Notes under the pieces: model-generated
What the model was told of the DNA's origin: nothing
The model's database searches: none
The model's input: the letters and a program-made list of their open reading frames with translations, nothing else
Shown here: one piece after another, positions 56,198 through 64,000 of the stretch
How positions within the stretch are numbered: the first letter of the stretch is position 1
Layout of the letters: each line of letters opens with the position of its first letter
DNA from: Arthrobacter livingstonensis
Lineage (GTDB): Bacteria; Actinomycetota; Actinomycetes; Actinomycetales; Micrococcaceae
NCBI RefSeq assembly: GCF_003219815.1
Contig: NZ_QJVD01000004.1
Location: 1 to 64,000 of the forward strand
Length of the DNA: 64,000 nucleotides
Reading direction: 5' to 3'
Program-made: the position numbers and the translations under genes

Positions 56198-56701
56198 ATG
56201 AGACCGCCACAGGAAACCCTTGTAACCCTGTCCGTTGGAGGGAGTGACTTCCGGCTGCGCAGGGCCGCCGAGTCCGACGTCGCCGGCATCGTTGATCTCA
56301 TCGCCCGTGACCAGTTGCGGGCCGCGGGGGAGTCGTTCGCCCCGGAGCGCCGGGCCCCGTACCTGGCCGCCTTTTACGCGATCGACGCCGACCCGGCCCA
56401 GCTGCTGTGCGTGGCGGATGACTCTGAGGGCGCGGTCGTGGCGACCATGCAGCTCACGTTCATTCCCGGGCTCGCCCGTTCCGGGGCGCTGCGCTTGCAG
56501 ATCGAGGCCGTCAGGGTTGACGGGGCGCTGCGCGGCAACGGGCTTGGCTCCGCCATGATGGGGTGGGCCGTTGACGAGGGGCGGCGCCGGGGTGCGGCCC
56601 TGGTGCAGCTGACGTCGGACGTGTCGAGGAAGGACGCGCACCGCTTCTATGAGCGGCTCGGATTCGTTTCGTCCCACGTTGGGTTCAAGCTCGTTTTCTA
56701 G
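56198..56701 (+). CDS. GNAT family N-acetyltransferase
   Basis: 167 residues. The acetyl-CoA loop is VDGALRGNGLGSAMM (R/QxxGxG/A) near residue 110, preceded by the strand LRLQIEAVRV, and the C-terminal FYERLGF is the usual GNAT end. Substrate unknown; small-molecule or antibiotic acetylation is possible. AAAGGA precedes ATG 56198. It is divergent from the membrane protein gene. Confidence 0.88.
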   Translation: MRPPQETLVTLSVGGSDFRLRRAAESDVAGIVDLIARDQLRAAGESFAPERRAPYLAAFYAIDADPAQLLCVADDSEGAVVATMQLTFIPGLARSGALRLQIEAVRVDGALRGNGLGSAMMGWAVDEGRRRGAALVQLTSDVSRKDAHRFYERLGFVSSHVGFKLVF

Positions 56702-57192
56702 TCCTGTCGAGTTCAGGCTGAACACGCGGAGGCCGGGTCCCTACGCTGAGGCCGGCGGGACGGGGCGGGTAGTGGGCGCGGCGTGTGCGTGTTTGACGCT
56801 GGAGCCCGGGGGTGGTGTTGCCCGCGAATGACCATTTTCCTTCCTGCACAGCGGCAACGTCGATGCAGCCTTCCTTGCGGTCTGCCTCACCGTGGACTGG
56901 CCTGCTCGAGGGTGCTGCTACCGCCAACCTATCCGCGGCTGGTTTCGATCACGAGCCATGGCACCAGATGCGTGGGATGGTGGCTTGAAATGGCATTGTT
57001 GCCCCGTTTGTTCCTGCACAGGGGGTGCCGGTCGGGAGGTTGTTGGCGGGCCGGCCCTCGATTGGCTGTTTGCGGTTTGTTTGTCAGTCCCTTCTTTTAG
57101 AATAGACGTAGCAGAGAAGCTAATGGTTTCCGTACAAAGTTCCCACTTTGGGGCAGTAGGAAACCGGGGTTCAACGGCAGGGGGTGGGCGCG
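56702..57192. other. gene-free stretch before the DUF222/HNH gene
   Basis: About 490 bp with no credible gene. TTAGAATAGACG near 57097 could be a -10 region for the following gene, with no clear -35. No repeat from elsewhere in the window was recognised. Confidence 0.45.
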
Positions 57193-59304
57193 ATGGCAGC
57201 ACCGGAATGGCACGGTGAGAATCCCACTGGCGCCTCTGATGCCCCTGCCATCCTTGTCCCGGCGAAGCCTCAAGCCACCTTTGTCCCGGCAGGCGCTGCT
57301 GGCGGCCGGGACGGTGCTGCTTCGGTGGTGGCGGCAGCGGGGGTGTTGGTGGGATTGTGCGGCGGATTTTTTGATCCGATGGTGTTGGCGCAGTTGGATG
57401 CGGCCCTGGCCCACCAGCTTGCCGCGACAGCCCGTGAGCGGTCCGCTGAGGCCTCCGGGCTCGTGGAGCGGGGTGTGCGGGAGAGCCGGTCCGTGGCGTA
57501 TCTGGACCAGCAGGCCCGCCACGCCTCCGCGTGCCGGGCCGCGGCCACCCGGGCCGGACAGCTCGCCGGGGCCGCCACCGAGGTGGTCACCGCGTTCGGT
57601 GGGAGGGCCACCGGGGCGGGCTTTGACCAGGGTGTCGTCGACCAGGTCTACGGGGCGGCACTGGTGGACGTGGTGGCCCGACTGGAGGAGGCCAAGAACG
57701 CGTTGACGGCCGTGCAGGTCCAGGCTGAAACGCTCTTTGCGGCCCAGCAGCGCCTGGCGCAGGCCAGGGCCGGGCTGCCCAAGGCCAAACTGGGCATGGG
57801 CGTGGCCCTGCAGATCGGGCTCGCGCGGCACGAATCTGCCCATCGCGGCCGCCAGCACACAGAACTGGCCGCCGTCCTGGTCCGGGAACTGCCACACACC
57901 ATGAATGCGATCACGGCCGGGGTGATCGGCGAGGACAGGGCAAGGATCGTGGCCACCGAGACCGTTTTCCTCTCCGCAGGGCACCGGGCGGAAATTGATG
58001 CGCTCATCAGCGCCGACCACGATAAGCTCGCCGCCATGGGGTCCCGGGAACTCGCCGCGGCCGCCCGCAATGCTGCGTACCGGCTCGAGCCCGAGGTGTT
58101 CACCAAGCGCCGGGAGAAGGCAGTCACTGACCGGCATGTCTCATTGCGCCCGGCCGCGTACGGGATGACCCTGCTCAGCGCCCTGATCCCGCTCAAGCAA
58201 GGCGTGGCCATCTACAACACCCTCACCCAGGTTGTCGATACCGCCAAGGCAGGCGGCGACCCGCGCGGGAAGGGCCAGCTCATGGCCGATGCCCTCATTC
58301 ACCGGCTGACCCGCCACGCCCCCTGCGACCAGGGCGCCGGCACTGTCGGCGATCACCGCGGCCCGGCGCCAAAGGACCCAAACCCGGCAGGCGCGGGCCA
58401 GGCAGCCACGCACCAGGCAGGCGGCCTGGGGCCGGTCGGTTCGCCTGGCGCAGGCCTGGGGCCGGTCGGTTCGCCTGGCGCAGGCCTGGGGCCGGTCGGT
58501 TCGCCCGAGGCAGGCAGCGACTCCCAAACTGGCGGCCCCGGGTTGGACCGGGACGCCGGGACCGGCGGGTTCGGCCAGCCCGGCTGGGCCGCACCACCGC
58601 CCCGTGGCGCCGGGCTGTGCACCACAGTCACCGAACCGTCCATCATGCTCGAACTCGTCATGACCGACCGGGCCCTCTTCGACGGCGCCAACGATCCCGC
58701 CATTCTCGTGGGGCATGAACCCATCCCGGCGCCCGAGGCGCGCACCCTGGTCCTGGGTCCCGAGACAGCCAGCCCCGACACCAGTGCGGGCACGAACACC
58801 GGAACAAACAGCGGCGCCAGTGACCCGGCGGATCCTGCTGATCCCATTGGTCCGGAGGGTCCGGCGGGTTCCACAGGACGCTTCTCACCGCAAGTGTGGC
58901 TCAAGCGCCTGTTCACCCATCCCGACAGCGGAGCCCTGCTGGCCATGGACTCACGCGCCCGGCTCTTCCCCGCGGGACTGAAGGAATTCCTGCGCCTGCA
59001 ATACCAGCGCTGCGCCACACCCTACTGCGACGCTCCGATCCGCCAATACGACCACATCAAGTCCTGGGCCGCCGGCGGCGCCACCACCACCACCAACGGC
59101 CAGGGCCTATGCACCGCGTGCAACCAGGACAAGGAAGCCCCCGGCTGGAAATCAGAACCCGCCAATGGCACGAACCCCGGCGAAGCCCTGCCACAAACCA
59201 CCATCACCACCCCCACCGGCCACCGCTACATCACCACCGCGCCACCTCTGCCCGGGCCCACCCGCCACCAACGCCCTCGACGAAACCAAACCAGACGATG
59301 CTGA
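57193..59304 (+). CDS. DUF222 / HNH endonuclease signature protein (13E12 family)
   Basis: 703 residues. The DUF222 domain covers about 60-380 (VLAQLDAALAHQLAATARER; VYGAALVDVVARLEEAKNAL). The C-terminal HNH reads CATPYCDAPIRQYDHIKSW, then NGQGLCTACNQDKE, with both CxxC pairs and the catalytic His. These proteins are multi-copy in actinobacteria and thought to be mobile or selfish. A three-copy 10-residue repeat (GLGPVGSPGA) and Thr/Ala/Pro-rich linkers separate the domains. ATG 57193 is preferred over GTG 57184 for spacing to GGGGG. Confidence 0.87.
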   Translation: MAAPEWHGENPTGASDAPAILVPAKPQATFVPAGAAGGRDGAASVVAAAGVLVGLCGGFFDPMVLAQLDAALAHQLAATARERSAEASGLVERGVRESRSVAYLDQQARHASACRAAATRAGQLAGAATEVVTAFGGRATGAGFDQGVVDQVYGAALVDVVARLEEAKNALTAVQVQAETLFAAQQRLAQARAGLPKAKLGMGVALQIGLARHESAHRGRQHTELAAVLVRELPHTMNAITAGVIGEDRARIVATETVFLSAGHRAEIDALISADHDKLAAMGSRELAAAARNAAYRLEPEVFTKRREKAVTDRHVSLRPAAYGMTLLSALIPLKQGVAIYNTLTQVVDTAKAGGDPRGKGQLMADALIHRLTRHAPCDQGAGTVGDHRGPAPKDPNPAGAGQAATHQAGGLGPVGSPGAGLGPVGSPGAGLGPVGSPEAGSDSQTGGPGLDRDAGTGGFGQPGWAAPPPRGAGLCTTVTEPSIMLELVMTDRALFDGANDPAILVGHEPIPAPEARTLVLGPETASPDTSAGTNTGTNSGASDPADPADPIGPEGPAGSTGRFSPQVWLKRLFTHPDSGALLAMDSRARLFPAGLKEFLRLQYQRCATPYCDAPIRQYDHIKSWAAGGATTTTNGQGLCTACNQDKEAPGWKSEPANGTNPGEALPQTTITTPTGHRYITTAPPLPGPTRHQRPRRNQTRRC
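58423..58512 (+). repeat. three 30-bp tandem repeats within the HNH gene
   Basis: Copies at 58423-58452, 58453-58482 and 58483-58512, starting GGCCTGGGGCCGGTCGGTTC; the first two are identical and the third diverges at its end. They encode GLGPVGSPGA and can change number by slippage without a frameshift. Confidence 0.85.
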
Positions 59305-59652
59305 AGGCCTGAAATGCTGAAGGCTCAGACAATGCCGACTTCCCCCGGAATGGGACGACCCAGACGATTCGGAAGGCTCAGACAATGCCGACTTCCCTGG
59401 AGGCTGAAAGGACAGTTGATGACATCCAGGCAGTGTGAAGTCCTGGACCCTGCCGATGACGCCCCGTACTCCGCAGCTTCGACCGCCGAAACAAGGCCGA
59501 TTCACCCTTGGCGCATGGAAGGATCCTGCGGACGGGGACATCCGGATCGAGGCTCACCGCTGTCGAAAGCGCCTTCGAGGCACGGATTTGTCTGTCGAGG
59601 TTCAACTTGATTCCGCCACCCATGCGTCTCAGTGGGCCGTGGCTGTGGTTCC
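59305..59652. other. gene-free stretch with a 26-bp direct repeat
   Basis: Starts GAAGGCTCAGACAATGCCGA at 59319-59344 and 59372-59397 (26 bp, 53-bp period), each preceded by CCAGACGAT. The rest, to the MFS gene end, shows nothing recognisable. Confidence 0.6.
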
Positions 59653-61054
59653 TCAGGTAGCTCCGGCGTTCGCTATGGAAGGGATGCTTTTATCCAGGAC
59701 GGTCAGCAGCAGGACAGCGATGCCGATGCCGCCGATCACCCAGGCGAGTGTGTGGAAGCCGCTGTCCCTGGCAGCCTGGCCAAAGGTGAGGCTGATCAGG
59801 CTCGCCGAAAAGATGGCGCCGATGTAGCTGAAGGTCCTGAACAGCCCGGAAGCGACGGCGATATCGCCGGAGGAAGTTTGAACATAAAGGGCTGCCTGGT
59901 TGGCGAAGCCGCTGAAGCCATTGCAGAAGCCAAACAGAAGTGTCATGCCGACGATCACCGGAATGCCGGAATCATGGGTAATCGCCATCATCATGACGGC
60001 GGTCAGGATCAGGGCTGCGCCGGCAAGGGCCAGCGGGATCCGCACCCAGCCCCTGGCCGAGACCACCCGCGCTATCACGATGCTCACCCCCGACAGTGGA
60101 AGCAGCACGAGCCCTACTACGGACGGTCCCAGCCCTGCGCTTTGCTCCATCCACTGGCTGGTTCCGTACAACGCCGTGTAGGTGCCCAACCCCACGATCA
60201 GCTGGCGAACGTAGGTACGCTGCAACGGCCGGTTGCGCCCCAGCATGCGGACGTCGATGAGCGGCTGGTGGGCATGCCGTTCCCAGATAATGAGTGTCGC
60301 ACCAAGGACCAGCGCGATGCCGGCGAGCCACCATCGTGGCGATGCCAGGCCCGACAGGAATACCAGCAGGCCAGTAACAGTGCCGGCGAAGAGGACGATG
60401 CCGGGGATGTCGACGGCCAGCCAGCAAACCCTTGGCATCGCGGCTGGGGGACTGGCCGTCCTTGGCGACGCCAAGCAGCGTGAGCACAAAAGTCGCCAAC
60501 GCGAGGGGGACGTTGACCATGAACAGCGCCCGCCGGCCAAACGCACCGGCCAACACGCCTCCGAGCGACAGTCCAAACACCACTGTCACCTGGGCGGCGA
60601 TGGAGAAGTTCCCCAGAATACGACTCGGAACCCCAATGCCAGCCGTGTCCGCGCGCTGCCGGACCAAGGCCATCGCTGTCGGATATGCCGCGGAAGTGCC
60701 GACGCCAATGAGCGCCCGCGACAGCAGCAGGTATCCAAACGCCGGAGCGGCCGCGCGGACAACGCCGCCGGTGAACAAAATCAAGGTTCCGGCCAAAAAG
60801 ACGCGTCGGGGACCGAACAGGGTGGAGAGCTTGCCCATGGTGGGTTGCATGACCGCGCTGCACAGGTACAACACGGAAATTCGGCTGGCCGTAGTGCCCG
60901 GGCCGCTGTGGAAGTCGACACCGATCCCCACCAGGCCTGTGGCGATCATGGAGCTGTTGATCGGGTTCAGCGTGGAGCCCAGCAGCAGCGGGGAGATGAA
61001 CCGCCAGCCGAATGGCTTGCTTCGCGCCGGTGACTCAGCGATGGCGCCCGCCAT
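59653..61054 (-). pseudogene. MFS drug-type efflux transporter, frameshifted
   Basis: An MFS protein (DHA2-like start FISPLLLGSTLNPINSSMIA, motif LIGVGTSAAYPTAMALVRQR, then GGVLAGAFGRRALFMVNVPL) reads from ATG 61054 to GLLAG near 60425. The continuation VDIPGIVLFAGTVTGLLVFL lies in another frame to 59653. The junction contains CCAGCCAG at 60417-60424 on the plus strand; removing one CCAG joins both parts as KGLLAVDIPGIV, about 466 residues. A 4-bp duplication is thus the likely cause, perhaps reversible. It follows the isochorismatase-like gene with ATGA overlap. Confidence 0.82.
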
Positions 61055-61623
61055 CAGTCCCCGGAGGCAGTGATGAGATCCAAAATCTCCCCACTGGTAC
61101 CGGTCTCGCCGAGGCGGGGGAAGATGCGGGCGACGCTGTTGTTGTGGGCGTCCGCGCTCATATCCGTCATGTCGTCCACAGCCAGCGTGACATCGAAGCC
61201 AAGCTCATGGGCCTGCCGGGCGGTTGACTCCACGCCAACGCTCGTCGCGACTCCGGCCAGCACCACCTGTGTGACACCGAGTGCCGTCAAGTGCTCGGCG
61301 AGCCCGGTGTTGGTAAATGCCCCCCCCCAGGCTCGCTTGACCACCACGTGGTCGCCCGGCTTCTGGTTCAATTCCGGCACCAGCTCCGCCGCGCCGGCTT
61401 GTTGCCCGGAGGCGGGACGGGGCGCCTGCTCGTTCCGGCCGGGAGCACGGCCGTCCACCCGGACCAGGACCACGGGGAGCCCGCGGCTTCGGAAGGCAGC
61501 GGCGAGGTCTGCGGCGTTCTTCACGACGGCGTCCACTGGATGCGCCACGGGGAGGGCGACGATGGCATTTTGCAGGTCGACGACGATGAGTGCGGTCTGG
61601 GGGTCAAGGGTTGTTACTGCCAC
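61054..61623 (-). CDS. isochorismatase family hydrolase-like protein
   Basis: 189 residues. DLQNAIVALPV holds the catalytic Asp, VVVKRAWGGAFTNTGL the Lys. The third position, usually Cys in cysteine hydrolases (GVATNxCVxxTA), is Gly in GVATSVGVESTARQ, as in true isochorismatases. So it may cleave isochorismate or a similar ether, or be a non-hydrolytic member. It lies between marR and the MFS gene, consistent with detoxification under MarR control. Confidence 0.8.
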   Translation of the reverse strand: MAVTTLDPQTALIVVDLQNAIVALPVAHPVDAVVKNAADLAAAFRSRGLPVVLVRVDGRAPGRNEQAPRPASGQQAGAAELVPELNQKPGDHVVVKRAWGGAFTNTGLAEHLTALGVTQVVLAGVATSVGVESTARQAHELGFDVTLAVDDMTDMSADAHNNSVARIFPRLGETGTSGEILDLITASGD

Positions 61624-61664
61624 GAAAGGCTTCTATGAACGGTGCTTAATGTACGGTCTTGAGG

Positions 61665-62117
61665 CTATGAATTGGCGAGGCGGGTCAGCAGTGCGACGCC
61701 GGCCGCCAGCTGCTCCTGCTCGGCGGGGGTCAGCTCGGTCTCGATGGCGCGGACCAGCCAGCTTTCCTTGGCGGCGCGCAGGGTGTTGAAACTCTCCCTG
61801 GCAAAGTCGGTCAGGGACAGGATGGTCTGCCGTCGGTCGGTGGGGTCCGGTGAGCCGCCAATGAGGCCCGCTGCGTCGAGGACGGAAACAGTGGCACCCA
61901 TGGATTGCGGGCGTACGCCCTCGGCCCTGGCCAGGCTGGTGACGGTGGCTGGTCCGTCGTTTTGCAACCGGACCAGGACGGCAATTTGGGACGGCGTGAA
62001 GTCGCCCGGGCTCCGCCCCTGGTTCATGCGCCGGCGGAGGGTGCCGATGACTGTCCGCAGTTCGGTTGCCACGGCGGCTGTTCGGCTTTTCCCCGGCAAA
62101 GGGGATGCAGTGCTCAT
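61665..62117 (-). CDS. MarR family transcriptional regulator
   Basis: 150 residues from ATG 62117; TTG or other starts further upstream are less likely. The winged helix reads FTPSQIAVLVRLQNDGPATV, SLARAEGVRPQSMGATVSVL, then DRRQTILSLTDFAR (wing). MarR proteins repress drug or phenolic resistance genes and release DNA on ligand binding. No Shine-Dalgarno is visible, so it may be leaderless. An inverted repeat lies 18 bp upstream. Its own operon (isochorismatase, MFS) is the likely target. Confidence 0.88.
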   Translation of the reverse strand: MSTASPLPGKSRTAAVATELRTVIGTLRRRMNQGRSPGDFTPSQIAVLVRLQNDGPATVTSLARAEGVRPQSMGATVSVLDAAGLIGGSPDPTDRRQTILSLTDFARESFNTLRAAKESWLVRAIETELTPAEQEQLAAGVALLTRLANS

Positions 62118-62134
62118 GGGGTGAACGCTAGCTG

Positions 62135-62167
62135 ATACCAAGGCAAACTGCAAAGGTTCCTTGGTAT
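62135..62167. promoter_or_regulatory. inverted-repeat operator upstream of marR
   Basis: Perfect 9-bp arms ATACCAAGG (62135-62143) and CCTTGGTAT (62159-62167) with a 15-bp spacer, in an AT-richer stretch. Probable MarR binding site. Confidence 0.68.
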
Positions 62168-62209
62168 ATTAGACGCAGGCGCCGCCGTCGTCCGCGAACA
62201 ACAGCCGCG

Positions 62210-62836
62210 TCAGTGCAGCCGGACAGCACGCATGATTTCGTCGTGGATGGTGACTGTTTCGCCGCCGTGGCCGGTGGCGCGCCGGGGCCGGGACCCTGTC
62301 AGCAGGACCTCCCACAGGGACGCATCGAGCGCCGCGGCCACCTCCACGGCAGTGAAGAACAGTTCCGCGCCGTGCGGCCGGTGGGCGCCGGAATCAACGT
62401 CCGACGGCGCGTGCCCCACCACCAGCAGCGTCCCACCGGGTGCGACGGCGGCGGCCAGCCGCGCAAACAGCGGCTCCCTGTCTTCGCGCGGCACGTGCAT
62501 GAACTGTGCCGACACCAGTTCGAAGGAAGCCACCGGGGGAGTCCAGGAGAGAAGGTCATGGTGCTCCCATGCGATGGAGCCGGGTGGTTTAAGACCGGCT
62601 GCGTGTCCGGCAGCCCGCTCGAGGGCAACGCTGGAGATGTCGACGCCGGTGACCCGCCACCCGCGCCCGGCCAGCCAGACGGCGTCGGCCCCTTCGCCGC
62701 AGCCCACGTCCAAAGCCCGGCCCGGAAGCAGCCCGGACGCCTCGGCCACCAGCTGCGGGTTCGGTTTCCCGCTCCAAATGTTCCCGTGCTTGCCGTATCG
62801 GCCGTTCCAGTAGCTCTCGTCAAATTGGTGGCTCAT
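62210..62836 (-). CDS. class I SAM-dependent methyltransferase (first)
   Basis: 208 residues. Motif I is RALDVGCGEGADAVWLAGRG, acidic loop VTGVDIS, motif II/III FELVSAQFMHVP and VAPGGTLLVVGH. The opening FDESYWNGRYGKHGNIWSGK matches small-molecule/thiopurine-like methyltransferases. AAAGGAG precedes ATG 62836. It overlaps the end of the upstream methyltransferase gene by 17 bp. Confidence 0.88.
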   Translation of the reverse strand: MSHQFDESYWNGRYGKHGNIWSGKPNPQLVAEASGLLPGRALDVGCGEGADAVWLAGRGWRVTGVDISSVALERAAGHAAGLKPPGSIAWEHHDLLSWTPPVASFELVSAQFMHVPREDREPLFARLAAAVAPGGTLLVVGHAPSDVDSGAHRPHGAELFFTAVEVAAALDASLWEVLLTGSRPRRATGHGGETVTIHDEIMRAVRLH

Positions 62837-63581
62837 GGTGGCTCCTTTGGGACTCGAAAAGCTTGAGTGCACGATAGCACTCGGTGAGGTGCGGGAAGGT
62901 GAGGCGTCCCGTTCCGCCCGCCTGCCGATTGCCCAGCGATCGAATCCGTTCCAGCACCGCGGCCCGGTCCGGCCGCCGGCGCACGTACGTCCAGGAATCG
63001 GCCAGTTGCACCAGCCGGTCAACGGTGAGCTCGAAGTCGAGGCGGAATTCGCGCTGCTCAAACCCGCCCAGGCCGGCAATGCCGCGGGGCAGTGAGGCGC
63101 CGTGGGACAGTGACGGTTCGGGTTGATCAACAATTGCGGCGACTTCGCGAACCCACGGAACCGAGCGGTCCCAGGTGTGCCAGGCCATTGCCAGGGAACC
63201 TCCGGGAACCAACACCCGCAGGCATTCGTGGGCTGCCTCCGGTGGTGACACCCACTGCCAGGCCTGCAGGCACAGGAGCGCGTCGACGCTCCGGTCTGGA
63301 CATGGCAGGCGCTCCGCACTTCCCATCGCGGACGTGATGCGGGCACCAATGTGGGCAGGCATCCGCTTGCTTTCGCCCTCCAGGACGGAGAGCATGCCGG
63401 CCGAGGGGTCCACGTCGAGAACCCTGTGCCCGAGGGCGGCTGCCGCGCGGGTCCCACTGCCGGTGCCTGAGCCAAGGTCAAGCACCCGCAGTCTGGTGGC
63501 GGCGCCGGGCGATCCCAGGAGCCACGACACTGTAGGTTCCGGCCACGGAGGCCGTGCCATGTTGTGGAGGGCCGGTTTCAT
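62820..63581 (-). CDS. class I SAM-dependent methyltransferase (second)
   Basis: 253 residues from ATG 63581 (GGGGA ahead); an open frame extends to 63719. NMARPPWPEPTVSWL near the start and motif I VLDLGSGTGSGTRAAAALGH, then VDPSAGML and VDALLCLQAWQWV, VLVPGGSLAMAWH. This is the group of UbiE-like/trans-aconitate-type methyltransferases. Substrate unknown. It is translationally coupled to the downstream methyltransferase. Confidence 0.83.
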   Translation of the reverse strand: MKPALHNMARPPWPEPTVSWLLGSPGAATRLRVLDLGSGTGSGTRAAAALGHRVLDVDPSAGMLSVLEGESKRMPAHIGARITSAMGSAERLPCPDRSVDALLCLQAWQWVSPPEAAHECLRVLVPGGSLAMAWHTWDRSVPWVREVAAIVDQPEPSLSHGASLPRGIAGLGGFEQREFRLDFELTVDRLVQLADSWTYVRRRPDRAAVLERIRSLGNRQAGGTGRLTFPHLTECYRALKLFESQRSHHEPPI

Positions 63582-63622
63582 GGTCCCCAGCGTATATTGG
63601 CGGGTCAGCTCCAGCGGCCCGG

Positions 63623-64000
63623 CTACGGCGTCAGCGCCAGGCGTTCGTCTTCCCGGGGTGCGGAAACCACCGGGTTCGCACCGCCGTCGAACATCTTCAC
63701 CGGACGCCGGGCGGACCATGCCTCCCAGCCCGGGGCCCCGAAGACGGCAAAGTCCACCCAGGCGCGGTGCATGTCGGTGGCCAGCTCCTGCGGGGCCCCG
63801 ATGCCGGCCAGGCCAATGGAGTCGGGGGAGGACAAACCGTCAAACACGAAGCCAAGCTCGACGGCGTGCGCGGCCCGCAGCTGCTCCACCGGACTGGGCC
63901 AGGCGAACTCGTAGACGTACGTCGCCGCGCCCCGGGCCAGCCGGGCATCAGCCAGCTGGTTGGCAGGCACCCGCAGTAGCTTGTCGGTGGCCAGGGCGCC
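63623..64000 (-). CDS. type-B carboxylesterase, C-terminal part (5' end outside window)
   Basis: The frame stays open to the window edge. About 125 residues are visible: HAVELGFVFDGLSSPDSIGL holds the catalytic His region of carboxylesterase type B, and MHRAWVDFAVFGAPGWEAW is the usual C-terminal block. It hydrolyses carboxylic esters such as p-nitrobenzyl esters in relatives. It ends 41 bp before the second methyltransferase start. Confidence 0.85.
   Translation of the reverse strand, partial: GALATDKLLRVPANQLADARLARGAATYVYEFAWPSPVEQLRAAHAVELGFVFDGLSSPDSIGLAGIGAPQELATDMHRAWVDFAVFGAPGWEAWSARRPVKMFDGGANPVVSAPREDERLALTP

Overview
The window reads as chromosome of a high-GC actinobacterium, most likely Arthrobacter or a close Micrococcaceae relative (inference). 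The evidence is a SigR/RsrA redox switch, a fused Kgd 2-oxoglutarate enzyme, a GuaB1-type GMP reductase, the small actinobacterial ribosomal protein bL37, a SAM-IV riboswitch, a Cds1-type cysteine desulfhydrase, many GTG/TTG starts and many ATGA/GTGA overlaps. No tRNA, rRNA, CRISPR array or intact insertion sequence was seen.

Layout. 0-15.5 kb is mostly housekeeping: the end of a thioesterase, a cysteine desulfurase behind a SAM-IV riboswitch, hisN, rsgA-aroA, a DoxX protein, sigR-rsrA with a sigma-R promoter of exact consensus geometry, a truncated haemoglobin, bL37, a degenerate SGNH protein, kgd and guaB1. A MITE-like inverted-repeat element closes this block.

15.8-36.8 kb is a catabolic island for sugar acids or their glycosides. 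It has a carbohydrate ABC importer (binding protein interrupted by a TGA at its lipobox cysteine), three LacI regulators, two Gfo/Idh oxidoreductases alternating with two xylose-isomerase-like TIM barrels, uronate isomerase, fructuronate-reductase-like dehydrogenase, a glucuronide-type GPH symporter, mannonate dehydratase, two gluconokinases and a frameshifted GH3 hydrolase. Five near-palindromic sites fitting TTGGCAAYCGGTTGCCAA lie in front of its transcription units and suggest one LacI-type regulon. UxaC, UxuB and ManD give glucuronate to fructuronate to mannonate to 2-keto-3-deoxygluconate. The Gfo/Idh plus TIM-barrel pairs suggest an oxidative, non-hydrolytic way of opening glycosides (inference).

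36.8-51 kb holds stress and metal functions: soxR facing a flavin-reductase gene whose promoter has a SoxR box in a 19-bp spacer, two CNNM/CorC-type membrane proteins, a znuACB zinc importer behind a Zur-like operator, a lipase-maturation-factor homologue, zur, a divergent cds1/sulfurtransferase pair, an alcohol dehydrogenase, a HIT protein and a nucleoside kinase.

51-64 kb holds hrpA, a membrane protein, a GNAT, a DUF222/HNH protein, a marR-isochorismatase-MFS operon (MFS frameshifted by a 4-bp duplication) with an inverted-repeat operator, two methyltransferases and the end of a type-B carboxylesterase. Several short repeat families are scattered between genes, and two appear to have entered reading frames (thioesterase, hrpA).
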